Positions 7,418 to 14,227 of a stretch of 15,659 bases of DNA are shown here, piece after piece. The position numbers and the translations under genes were made by a program. The first letter of the stretch is position 1. Every line of letters begins with the position of its first letter. Where the stretch lies: positions 1 through 15,659 of the forward strand of contig JAZROG010000041.1 of the NCBI GenBank assembly GCA_045648605.1, written 5' to 3'. The DNA is from SIG710 sp045648605. Its GTDB lineage: Bacteria; Bacillota; Clostridia; Oscillospirales; CAG-272. The notes under the pieces are model-generated. The model did no database searches, had not been told where the DNA came from, and was given only the letters and a program-made list of their open reading frames with translations.

Positions 7418-8689
7418 ATGCTTGACATCAGATTTATTAAGGAAAACACAGAATACGTTAAGGAAAGACTTAAGACAAGGCAGAAGGATTACAGCGCGGA
7501 GATCGACGAGCTGATCGTTCTCGATGGCGAAAGAAGAGCTCTCATTGCCGACACAGAGGCAAAGAAGGCAGAGCAGAACAAGATTTCAAAGCAGGTGCCC
7601 ATGATGAAGAAGGAGGGCAAGGATGTTGCTCCCATTTTTGCTGAAATGAAGGCACTTTCCGATAAGGTAAAGGAGGATACCGACAGAATAGATGCAATCG
7701 ACGCACGCATCCGTGATATCCTTCTCTCTATCCCCAATGTTCCGAGTGCTAGCGTTCAGACAGGCGCAGACGATAGCGACAATATCGAGCTTCGCCGCGT
7801 TGGTGAGCCGAGAAAATTCGATTTTGAGCCTAAGCCCCATTGGGATCTCGGCAAGGAGCTGGGAATTCTCGATCCCGAAACCGCTGCAAAGGTTTCAGGA
7901 CCCCGTTTCCACTTCTACCGTGGACTTGGCGCAAGACTCGAAAGAGCGGTAATCTCCTATTATCTGGATACACATACAGAAAATGGATATACAGAGATCT
8001 TCCCCCCCTTCATGGTAAACCGCGATTCAATGCGCGGAACAGGACAGCTTCCCAAGTTTGAGGAGGACGCATTCAGAGTTGCAAATAACGATTGCTTCCT
8101 TATCCCCACAGCGGAGGTTCCCGTAACCAATATGCACAGAGATGAAATTCTCGATGGCGCAGACCTTCCTATTTCCTATTGCGCATATTCCGCTTGCTTC
8201 AGAGCAGAGGCAGGAAGCGCAGGCAGAGACACAAGAGGTCTTATCCGCCAGCATCAGTTCAATAAGGTGGAGCTTGTTAAGTTCACAACCCCCGAAACCT
8301 CCTATGAGGAGCTTGAAAAGCTCACAAATGACGCAGAGAGAGTTCTGAAGGGTCTTGGACTTGCGTACAGAGTAGTTTGCCTCTCCACAGGCGACCTTGG
8401 CTTCTCCAGCGCAAAGACATACGATATCGAGGTCTATATGCCCTCCTATGACAGATACGTTGAGATAAGCTCTTGCTCCGACTTTGAGGACTACCAGGCA
8501 AGAAGAGCCAATATCAAGTACAGACCCGCCGCAGGCGAAAAGCCGAGACTCGTTCATACACTTAACGGCTCGGGCGTTGCTGTCGGAAGAACAGTTGCGG
8601 CTATTCTTGAGAACTATCAGAATGCCGATGGCTCTGTAACAGTACCCGAGGCACTGCGCAAGTACATGGGTGTTGACGTTATCAAGTAA
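7418..8689 (+). CDS. serS: Seryl-tRNA synthetase
   Basis: SerS charges tRNA-Ser (and tRNA-Sec where present) with serine through seryl-adenylate in the cytoplasm. The 423-residue protein has normal family length. The N-terminus (MLDIRFIKEN) leads into a long antiparallel coiled-coil arm at about residues 28-105 that contacts the tRNA. The class II core follows: motif 2 around FRAEAGSAGRDTRGLIRQHQF with KVEL, and motif 3 near the C-terminus, NGSGVAVGRTVAAILENYQ followed by VPEALRKYMG. The ATG has a good Shine-Dalgarno GAGAGG 7 nt upstream. It lies 51 bp after spo0J, and the next gene starts only 6 bp after its stop. Confidence 0.97.
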   Translation: MLDIRFIKENTEYVKERLKTRQKDYSAEIDELIVLDGERRALIADTEAKKAEQNKISKQVPMMKKEGKDVAPIFAEMKALSDKVKEDTDRIDAIDARIRDILLSIPNVPSASVQTGADDSDNIELRRVGEPRKFDFEPKPHWDLGKELGILDPETAAKVSGPRFHFYRGLGARLERAVISYYLDTHTENGYTEIFPPFMVNRDSMRGTGQLPKFEEDAFRVANNDCFLIPTAEVPVTNMHRDEILDGADLPISYCAYSACFRAEAGSAGRDTRGLIRQHQFNKVELVKFTTPETSYEELEKLTNDAERVLKGLGLAYRVVCLSTGDLGFSSAKTYDIEVYMPSYDRYVEISSCSDFEDYQARRANIKYRPAAGEKPRLVHTLNGSGVAVGRTVAAILENYQNADGSVTVPEALRKYMGVDVIK

Positions 8690-8695
8690 TATTTT

Positions 8696-9271
8696 ATGTC
8701 AAAAATAAAGGAATTTTTCATCGAGCTTCTATATGGCGGCTCGGATATGCAATATGAGAATTTCTCCTTTGGAAGCAGCATCGTAACCTACCGCATGATG
8801 ATACTCGCCATAATGCTGGGTATCATCATCGCCGCAACGGTTGCCTTTTATAAGAGAAAGGTGCCGGGAAAGCTGGTGATTTTTCTCTCCGAGGCGGGTG
8901 CAAACAGCCCCGAGAAGGCAAAGACACTAAGTGAGCTTGGTCTTTCGGACAAAAAAGGCATAATTTATTCTCTCAGGCGCGGAACACTTGGCAGAATGCT
9001 CTATTCTGTGGAGAAGGATGCATATAATGAGAGAATGAAGGCAGAGCTTGAGAGTGGAAAAAAGGTAAAAATAGTTACCTATCAGCCAAAGCCGCAAGCG
9101 GACAGATATTATATCCCCGCCGATAGGGAAAAGGAGATGGTAAAGCTCTTTTCCGAGAAGGGAAGCGGAGTTTTCAGCTATATTCTGACAATTCTGCTTT
9201 GCATCGTAATGGCGGCAATGCTCTTTGCCCTTGTGCCGTGGATTCTTAACATAATAGACGGCGCACTGTAA
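8696..9271 (+). CDS. Unrecognised two-helix membrane protein
   Basis: I do not recognise this 191-residue protein. It has two predicted transmembrane helices, at about residues 34-52 and 160-184. Between them is a charged soluble domain of about 105 residues with KTLSELGLSDKKGI, a basic 'SLRRGTLGRMLYSV' stretch and a YQPKPQADRYYIP segment. The KRK directly after helix 1 suggests that this central domain is cytoplasmic (positive-inside rule). The ATG lies 6 bp after the serS stop with no visible Shine-Dalgarno, so translation may be coupled to serS; Met18 at 8747 is an alternative start that keeps both helices. The MORN-repeat gene follows almost at once, so a shared envelope role is plausible but unproven. 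Confidence 0.75.
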   Translation: MSKIKEFFIELLYGGSDMQYENFSFGSSIVTYRMMILAIMLGIIIAATVAFYKRKVPGKLVIFLSEAGANSPEKAKTLSELGLSDKKGIIYSLRRGTLGRMLYSVEKDAYNERMKAELESGKKVKIVTYQPKPQADRYYIPADREKEMVKLFSEKGSGVFSYILTILLCIVMAAMLFALVPWILNIIDGAL

Positions 9272-9296
9272 AATTTTGGAAAAATGGAGTAAAAAA

Positions 9297-10157
9297 ATGA
9301 ACAGAGGAGAACAAACCGTAAGCGCATCAAGGCGCATACCGAAAAAACGCATGAGAGCGGGGAAGAGATTACTTATAATATTTGTGATCGCCCTCGTAGC
9401 TGCGGCGGTGATAATCGGAGCACTCTTTGTCAGCGGAATAAAGCTCATAAGAGAAGAGGCGGCAGATGGCGGCGAGATCAAATTTTTCGGTATGACGGCA
9501 AATGGCGAGCCTTACAGCGGCACGGTATATTACCCCAGCGGACTTACCGCAAGGCTTGATAAAAAGAATAACACTCTTACCTATTCCGATGGCTCGGTTT
9601 ATAAGGGAGATATAGCAAATCTTCTGCGAGACGGACAGGGTGAGATGACTTATGCCGGCGGCGACACATATACGGGCGATTTTGATGGCGATCTCATTAC
9701 GGGAAGCGGAAAATTTGTCTTCTCCAATGGTGACAGCTATGAGGGTGAGCTTGTTTCGGGTCTGAAAAACGGCTATGGAACATATAAATGGGCAGATGGC
9801 TCATATTATACAGGACTTTTCAAGGATGATCAGCGAAATGGCGCGGGATTTTCCTATTGGTCGGATGGCTCAAGCTATGACGGAACATATCTTGGCGGTA
9901 TGAAGAACGGCAGCGGCACATTTACATTTGCCAATGGCGATATTTATACAGGCGAATATGAAAATGATCAGCGAAGCGGCGAGGGAACATACAGCTGGGC
10001 GAACGGTGAAAGCTATACGGGTCATTTTAAGGACAACACGCTGAATGGCGAGGGAACATACACCTGGGCATCGGGAAGAACCTATACGGGACTTTTCGAG
10101 AACGGAAAGATGGTTGCCGCAGAGAGCGAAGACGAGGTTTCCACACCCGAAAATTAA
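9297..10157 (+). CDS. Membrane-anchored MORN-repeat protein
   Basis: The protein has 286 residues. A basic N-terminal tail is followed by one transmembrane helix at about residues 25-46. A linker leads to seven full 23-residue MORN repeats and one partial repeat, starting at residue 102 (pattern YxGxxxxGxxxGxGxxxxxxG). MORN repeats form elongated beta-hairpin arrays used in eukaryotes for lipid or protein binding; bacterial roles are mostly unknown. The basic tail inside predicts that the repeats face outward. I chose ATG 9297 because GGAG lies 7 nt upstream; an in-frame TTG at 9276 would add seven residues but lacks a ribosome binding site. The gene lies 25 bp after the two-helix membrane protein gene and is last in the unit, with a strong terminator 15 bp downstream. 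Confidence 0.85.
   Translation: MNRGEQTVSASRRIPKKRMRAGKRLLIIFVIALVAAAVIIGALFVSGIKLIREEAADGGEIKFFGMTANGEPYSGTVYYPSGLTARLDKKNNTLTYSDGSVYKGDIANLLRDGQGEMTYAGGDTYTGDFDGDLITGSGKFVFSNGDSYEGELVSGLKNGYGTYKWADGSYYTGLFKDDQRNGAGFSYWSDGSSYDGTYLGGMKNGSGTFTFANGDIYTGEYENDQRSGEGTYSWANGESYTGHFKDNTLNGEGTYTWASGRTYTGLFENGKMVAAESEDEVSTPEN
9600..10106 (+). repeat. 69-bp coding repeats (MORN array) with a 138-bp higher-order unit
   Basis: Units of 69 bp (23 codons) run through the MORN gene. Repeats 3+4 and 5+6 resemble each other as pairs more than as neighbours. GATCAGCGAA occurs at 9828-9837 and again at 9966-9975, exactly 138 bp apart. In protein terms the pairs share GLKNG...DDQRNG and GMKNG...NDQRSG. This points to expansion by duplication of a two-repeat block. 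Confidence 0.75.
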
Positions 10158-10171
10158 AAATGAGAATATTT

Positions 10172-10205
10172 AAAATGGACTGCGTTTCGCAGTCCATTTT
10201 TTGCG
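10172..10205 (+). terminator. Strong rho-independent terminator after the MORN gene
   Basis: A perfect 13-bp stem, AAAATGGACTGCG (10172-10184) with CGCAGTCCATTTT (10188-10200), has a 3-nt loop and continues into more T residues. The symmetric A and T tracts make it able to act in both directions, so it can end the serS-side unit and block residual leftward transcription from rny. Confidence 0.93.
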
Positions 10206-10244
10206 GTATAATGACGAGTTGGAATTTGGCGAAACTTCCTATAC

Positions 10245-10282
10245 ACAAAAAACAACGGGGCAAGGATATAGACCCTGCCCCG
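10245..10282 (-). terminator. Rho-independent terminator after rny
   Basis: On the minus strand ACGGGGCA (10275-10282) pairs with TGCCCCGT (10255-10262), partly extended inward by GG/CC with a bulge. It is followed by TGTTTTTTGTG, a good T-run. It lies about 115 bp downstream of the rny stop. Between them, at 10362-10376, is a small 6-bp-stem hairpin (AACACT-TTA-AGTGTT) without a T-run; no gene is seen in this gap. Confidence 0.8.
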
Positions 10283-10398
10283 TATTTACTCATATTTATA
10301 ATACACAGCGACCGTGCGCTTAATTTATTTACCCTGTGGTTTTATGTAAATATATGTATATAACACTTTAAGTGTTTATGAGCGGTAAAGCGGCGCAA

Positions 10399-11964
10399 TT
10401 ACTTTGCGTAATCAACAGCTCTGCTTTCCCTTATAAGATTGATCTTGATTTGACCGGGGTACTTGACCTCGTTCTTGATCTTAACTGCGATATCATGCGC
10501 AATAACCTTCATACCCTCGTCGTTTACCTCCTCGGGCTTGACCATTACGCGGATCTCTCTGCCTGCCTGGATCGCAAATGCCTTGTCGATTCCGTCAAAG
10601 CTTGTGGCGATCTCCTCAAGCTTCTGGAGACGCTTGATATAGTTTTCGAGATCCTCGCGGCGTGCTCCGGGTCTTGCGGCGCTGATTGCGTCTGCAGCCT
10701 GAACGATAATTGCCACGATGGTCTGAGGCTCAACATCATTGTGGTGAGCTTCGATTGCATGAATAACGTCCTTGCTTTCCTTGTGCTTGCGAGCTGTCTC
10801 AACGCCTATCTGAACGTGAGAGCCCTCAACATCATGGGGGAATGCCTTACCGATATCGTGAAGAAGTCCGGCACGTCTTGCAAGAGTGCTGTCAACTCCA
10901 AGCTCGTCGGCGATAATTCCGGAAATAAACGCAACCTCAATTGAATGCTGAAGCACGTTCTGTCCGTAGCTGGTTCTGTAACGAAGTCTTCCGAGAAGTC
11001 TGATAAGCTCGGGATTTATGCCGTGAACTCCAACATCAAATACCGCTCTTTCACCTGCCTGCTTGACAGATGCTTCAACTTCTTTTCTTGCCTTTTCAAC
11101 AGTTTCTTCGATTCTTGCGGGATGGATTCTTCCGTCCGAGATAAGCTTTTCAAGGGCAATCCTTGCAATCTCTCGTCTGACGGGGTCAAATCCCGAAAGT
11201 GTGATAGCTTCGGGGGTATCGTCAATGATGAGCTCAACTCCCGTAAGCGTTTCAAGCTTCTGGATATTTCTACCCTCTCTACCGATGATCCTACCCTTCA
11301 TTTCCTCATTGGGCAATGCCACAACGGAAATGGTAGCCTCGGCAACATGATCTGCCGCATATCTCTGGATAGCAAGCGAAAGGATGTTTCTTGCCTTTGC
11401 ATCAGATTCTTCCTTGAATTGCTCTTCAAGCTCGAGCATCTTCTTTGCAAGCTCGTCCTTTATCTCCGCTTCAACACGCTCGATAAGCTCTGCCTTAGCC
11501 TGCTCTGCAGTATAGCCCGAGACCTCTTCAAGTCTCTTAAGCTGAATACTGAAAAGCTCGCTTATCTTTTCCTTCTCTGCCTCATTTTCCTTGATTTTCT
11601 TATCGAGAAGCTCGTTCTTACGCTCGAGAGCCTCGGTTTTCTTATCAAGGTTATCCTCTTTTTGGGAGAGACGGCGCTCGGTGTTTGAAACTTCCTTGCG
11701 TCTTTCCTTAATTTCGCGCTCAGCCTCGTTGCGGCTTTGAAGAATTTCTTCCTTTGCCTCAATGAGAGCTTCCTTTTTTCTCGATTCGGCTTCCTTTTTT
11801 ATCTCTTCGGCTTCTTTTTTGCTGCCTTCGATGATACGCTTTGCTTCATTTTCAGCAGAGCCTATCTTACCCTCGGCAATCTTTTTGCGAAGAAGAGAAC
11901 CGAGAAGGAGACCGATAAGGAGAAACGCGACTGCGCAGATTATCGGGATCAAAATTTTTTCCAT
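10399..11964 (-). CDS. rny: Ribonuclease Y, membrane-anchored endoribonuclease
   Basis: RNase Y initiates mRNA decay and riboswitch RNA turnover in Gram-positive bacteria and sits at the membrane with degradosome-like partners. The 521-residue protein is of normal length. An N-terminal transmembrane helix (about residues 3-24) leads to a long charged coiled coil (about 30-190). A KH RNA-binding domain (GRIIGREGRNIQ) follows, then the HD phosphohydrolase domain with its HD pair in GLLHDIGKA, and SHVQIG. I chose the ATG at 11964 because a near-perfect AAGGAGGTG precedes it; an in-frame ATG 60 bp upstream would add 20 residues with no family resemblance. The gene is monocistronic, with its own promoter and terminator, and is convergent with the MORN gene. 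Confidence 0.96.
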   Translation of the reverse strand: MEKILIPIICAVAFLLIGLLLGSLLRKKIAEGKIGSAENEAKRIIEGSKKEAEEIKKEAESRKKEALIEAKEEILQSRNEAEREIKERRKEVSNTERRLSQKEDNLDKKTEALERKNELLDKKIKENEAEKEKISELFSIQLKRLEEVSGYTAEQAKAELIERVEAEIKDELAKKMLELEEQFKEESDAKARNILSLAIQRYAADHVAEATISVVALPNEEMKGRIIGREGRNIQKLETLTGVELIIDDTPEAITLSGFDPVRREIARIALEKLISDGRIHPARIEETVEKARKEVEASVKQAGERAVFDVGVHGINPELIRLLGRLRYRTSYGQNVLQHSIEVAFISGIIADELGVDSTLARRAGLLHDIGKAFPHDVEGSHVQIGVETARKHKESKDVIHAIEAHHNDVEPQTIVAIIVQAADAISAARPGARREDLENYIKRLQKLEEIATSFDGIDKAFAIQAGREIRVMVKPEEVNDEGMKVIAHDIAVKIKNEVKYPGQIKINLIRESRAVDYAK

Positions 11965-11971
11965 AATGCAC

Positions 11972-11978
11972 CTCCTTA
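11972..11978 (-). promoter_or_regulatory. Strong Shine-Dalgarno deciding the rny start
   Basis: On the minus strand AAGGAGG lies 7 nt before the ATG at 11964. This match to the 16S rRNA 3' end rules in favour of the shorter ORF. Confidence 0.9.
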
Positions 11979-12037
11979 ATTTTATTTTTTCAATCCGAAT
12001 TAAAGGTACAGGGTCAAAAAACACTACACCTTATTAT

Positions 12038-12066
12038 ATTTTACACCGATTTTCACAATAAGTCAA
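12038..12066 (-). promoter_or_regulatory. Sigma-A-type promoter for rny
   Basis: On the minus strand TTGACT (plus-strand positions 12061-12066) and TAAAAT (12038-12043) are 17 bp apart. The leader to the rny ATG would be about 65-70 nt. Confidence 0.75.
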
Positions 12067-12168
12067 GAGATTTTATATAATTAGTAAAATTTTTAGTACA
12101 AAAAAAGGCAGTTTACATAAAAAAATATGCACCCGATTGTAAAAACTGATGAAAATTCGATGCCGCAC

Positions 12169-12197
12169 TTGACGGTGGTATGCAAAATCTGTATAAC
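12169..12197 (+). promoter_or_regulatory. Promoter-like sequence with no ORF behind it
   Basis: TTGACG (12169-12174) and TATAAC (12192-12197) are 17 bp apart. Downstream lies only repeat-rich DNA; the first ATG (12242) opens an 8-codon frame. If active, it would give a noncoding transcript running into the repeats, or a long leader for the RNHCP operon. Confidence 0.35.
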
Positions 12198-12293
12198 ATT
12201 GTTAATAATTTATAACTAATAAGGGGATACCGACGAGTCGGATGAGGCTTCACCATTCGCACTTATAAATTCCTGTTTGTCTGTGAAAAGCCT

Positions 12294-12482
12294 TCATAGA
12301 TCCCTCGGCTTCGCTCAGGATGACGAATAGAGGTTTTTGTTCCTACCCAACTCGTCATTCTGAACGCAGTAAAGAATCTATTAGCATTAACGGATGACTT
12401 CATTCTGTGGGGTTATAGTCCTTTAGCCCTCATAGATCCTTCGCACAATACTCCAAAGGCGATTTGTCTCGCTCAGGATGAC
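12294..12482. repeat. REP-like intergenic repeat, three related pieces
   Basis: Piece 1, CATAGATCCCTCGG continuing into CTTCGCTCAGGATGAC (about 12296-12323), recurs imperfectly inverted as GTCATTCTGAACGCAG with AAAGAATCTA (12354-12380). It recurs again in direct orientation as CATAGATCCTTCG...TCGCTCAGGATGAC (12431-12481), the last interrupted by about 25 extra bases. The inverted pair could form an imperfect stem of nearly 30 bp. This GATCC...TCGCTCAGGATGAC sequence is, to my knowledge, a widespread dispersed intergenic repeat type in Clostridia and other phyla; no associated transposase is present here. Confidence 0.65.
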
Positions 12483-12579
12483 CTGTGGGGTGGCTTTGCC
12501 TTTCCACATAAAATTCTCGTTTATTTATGTAGAACCACAGTTAAACAACAATAATTCTCCCCTTTTTTAAGTTTTGATA

Positions 12580-12638
12580 GACCTTTTATAAAAGGTCGCG
12601 CGAGCCGGCGGCGGCGCCGGTCGCCACCGCAGTGGCGA
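12580..12638. repeat. Three consecutive palindromes
   Basis: Three perfect inverted repeats follow one another. The first is an 18-bp palindrome without a loop, GACCTTTTATAAAAGGTC (12580-12597). The second is CCGGCG-GCGG-CGCCGG (12605-12620). The third is TCGCCAC-CGCA-GTGGCGA (12621-12638). The second and third are very GC-rich in an AT-rich setting and directly adjacent. No T-run follows, so they do not look like a terminator; a dispersed repeat or structured RNA or DNA element is more likely. Confidence 0.6.
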
Positions 12639-12725
12639 AATCCCCTAAAAAAGAAAATACATTAAGGATTTGAGTAAAAATATTGACCGCAGTGGGGCGA
12701 AAATGTAAAAAAATATTGTATTCTC

Positions 12726-12754
12726 TTGAAAAAATCCCGAAGATATGGTATGAT
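12726..12754 (+). promoter_or_regulatory. Sigma-A-type promoter with extended -10 for the RNHCP/ABC operon
   Basis: TTGAAA (12726-12731) and TATGAT (12749-12754) are 17 bp apart, and TGG directly precedes the -10 box (extended -10). The predicted start near 12761 gives a leader of about 24 nt carrying the GAGG of the RNHCP gene. Confidence 0.75.
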
Positions 12755-12784
12755 ATATGATGTATTTCTGTGCGAGGTAGCAAT

Positions 12785-13120
12785 ATGGAAGAAAAAAGGT
12801 TCAGAAAAAATGATGATTCCTTCGTTTGTGCAAATTGCGGAAAAACAGTTGAGCCGCTGGGATATAGCTCCCGCAATCATTGCCCGTTTTGTCTCTGCTC
12901 GATTCATGTTGACATAAATCCGGGAGACAGAGCGAACGAATGTGGAGGACTTCTTGTTCCCATAAAGGCGGAAACAGACCCAAGAAAGGGATACATCATC
13001 ATTCACAGATGCGAAAAATGCGGCGAGATAAGGCGAAACCGCGCGGCGCACGAGGCAAAGGTGCAGCCCGATGACCTTAAAAAGCTGATAAAGCTGACAG
13101 CCGGTGAATATAACCCTTAA
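12785..13120 (+). CDS. RNHCP-domain zinc-ribbon protein
   Basis: This 111-residue soluble protein has the full RNHCP signature: FVCANCGKTVEPLG, then RNHCPFCLCSIHVD, PGDRANECGG and IIHRCEKCGEIRRNR. Paired CxxC motifs (CANCG, CPFC, CEKCG) plus other cysteines and histidines predict bound zinc. The family is recognised by its conserved RNHCP motif, but its biochemical role is not established as far as I know; nucleic-acid binding is a guess from the zinc-ribbon layout. I chose the ATG at 12785 because GAGG lies 7 nt upstream; an in-frame GTG at 12770 would add five residues but would overlap that site. It is the first gene after a good promoter, and the ABC ATPase starts 20 bp after its stop. 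Confidence 0.88.
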   Translation: MEEKRFRKNDDSFVCANCGKTVEPLGYSSRNHCPFCLCSIHVDINPGDRANECGGLLVPIKAETDPRKGYIIIHRCEKCGEIRRNRAAHEAKVQPDDLKKLIKLTAGEYNP

Positions 13121-13140
13121 AAATCTGAAAGGATAAGGCT

Positions 13141-14208
13141 ATGATAAAAATTGAGCATTTAGTCAAGAACTACGGCAATTTCTGTGCCGTTGACGACGTA
13201 AGCTTCTCTGTTGAGGCAGGGGAGATCGTCGGCTTTCTCGGCCCCAACGGAGCAGGAAAGAGTACAACCATGAATATGCTTACCGGTTATCTCTCATCAA
13301 GCGCCGGAAGCATCAGCATCGCGGGCATCGACATTCTCGAAAATCCCCTTGAAGCAAAGAAAAAGATAGGATATCTCCCCGAGCAGCCGCCCCTTTATAT
13401 GGACATGACGGTTGAGGAATATCTTAATTTTGCTTACGACCTTAAGGACTGCAAATATGACCGCAAGAAGCATCTTGCGGAGATCTGCGAGGTAACAAGA
13501 ATAACCGATGTAAGAAAGAGATTGATAAAGAATCTTTCAAAGGGATATAAGCAGAGAGTGGGCATTGCGCAGGCGCTTGTGAACAATCCGCCCGTTATCA
13601 TCTTCGACGAGCCTACCATCGGTCTTGACCCGAAGCAGATAATCGAGATAAGAAACCTCATAAGAAATCTCGGAAGAGACCATACTGTCATCCTCAGCAC
13701 CCACATTCTTCAGGAGGTGCAGGCTGTTTGCGACAGAATTATCATTATCAACAAGGGTAAGATCGTTGCAGACGAGAGGACCGAGAATATCAGCCGCGCC
13801 ATCGAGCAGAGCCGTCGCTTCAATGTTAAGATCTGCGGTCCTCAGCGCGAGGTTCTTGCAATGCTTAAGGAGAAGAGCGGCATCGTTTATGCCGAGGCAC
13901 TTGCAGAGCGTGACGGCGATGCTTATACATATATGATCGAAAGCGCGGTTGGCGTTGATATCCGTAAGAGCCTTTTCTATACCCTTGCGGAGAAAAACTG
14001 GCCCCTTATCGGAATGGAGGCTCTTGGAATGAGCCTTGAGGATATCTTTATCACCATCGTTGATAAGAGCAACGAGAGAAAGAGCCTCAGAGGCGAAAAG
14101 GAAAAGGGATACAGACCCGGAAGAAGCGGTATTGAGAAGCAGATAGCTGCGGGTATTATGAAGAATACCGCCGAAAATCAAAATAGTCAAGATAAAGAAA
14201 CGAACTGA
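13141..14208 (+). CDS. ABC transporter ATP-binding protein, GldA-like
   Basis: This ATPase subunit belongs to an ABC-2 type exporter and powers the membrane subunits encoded next. The 355-residue protein has Walker A GPNGAGKST at residues 34-42, a Q-loop at YLPEQPPLY (78-86), signature LSKGYKQRVG at 132-141 (KGY in place of GGQ is usual for this subfamily), Walker B VIIFDEP at 152-158 and the H-switch in STHILQEV. Residues beyond about 220 form the accessory domain common in GldA/NatA-type ATPases. The last 40 or so residues are highly charged and low in complexity (GEKEKGYRPGR, then a tail rich in N, Q, K and E). The ribosome binding site AAAGGA precedes the ATG. The substrate is unknown; gliding is not implied. 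Confidence 0.92.
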   Translation: MIKIEHLVKNYGNFCAVDDVSFSVEAGEIVGFLGPNGAGKSTTMNMLTGYLSSSAGSISIAGIDILENPLEAKKKIGYLPEQPPLYMDMTVEEYLNFAYDLKDCKYDRKKHLAEICEVTRITDVRKRLIKNLSKGYKQRVGIAQALVNNPPVIIFDEPTIGLDPKQIIEIRNLIRNLGRDHTVILSTHILQEVQAVCDRIIIINKGKIVADERTENISRAIEQSRRFNVKICGPQREVLAMLKEKSGIVYAEALAERDGDAYTYMIESAVGVDIRKSLFYTLAEKNWPLIGMEALGMSLEDIFITIVDKSNERKSLRGEKEKGYRPGRSGIEKQIAAGIMKNTAENQNSQDKETN

Positions 14209-14227
14209 GGGAGGATAAAAGGATAAA

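Larger units (their letters stand above)
12067..12725. other. Gene-free region between rny and the RNHCP gene
   Basis: No ORF in this 659-bp stretch has a credible start, length and family resemblance. It holds a promoter-like sequence (12169-12197), a small perfect palindrome CCGACGAGTCGG (12230-12241) inside GGGGATACC...GATGAGG, repeat pieces of the CGCTCAGGATGAC type (12294-12482), three consecutive palindromes (12580-12638), and ACCGCAGTGG twice (12626-12635 and 12686-12695). AT-rich and GC-rich blocks alternate sharply, which suggests accumulated small repeats rather than a single functional unit. Confidence 0.6.

Noticed and set aside
9600..10106. CRISPR-like array
   Set aside because: The 69-bp periodicity is in-frame coding repeat of the MORN type, with diverged units and no spacer structure.
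10160..10363. Small rightward ORF after the MORN gene
   Set aside because: It runs straight through two strong terminator hairpins and has no convincing ribosome binding site.
10372..11688. Two long rightward ORFs (190 and 247 residues) opposite rny
   Set aside because: They are antisense to the well-supported RNase Y coding frame, have no recognisable domain, and their cysteine- and leucine-rich content is typical of reverse-frame shadows.
12141..12180. Possible hammerhead ribozyme because of CTGATGA at 12146
   Set aside because: The required stem II and the second core GAAA are not present in a workable arrangement, so the match is chance.
13537..14190. Leftward ORF of 217 residues inside the ABC ATPase gene
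   Set aside because: It is antisense to a complete ABC ATPase with all motifs, has no family resemblance and is explained by codon bias of the real gene.
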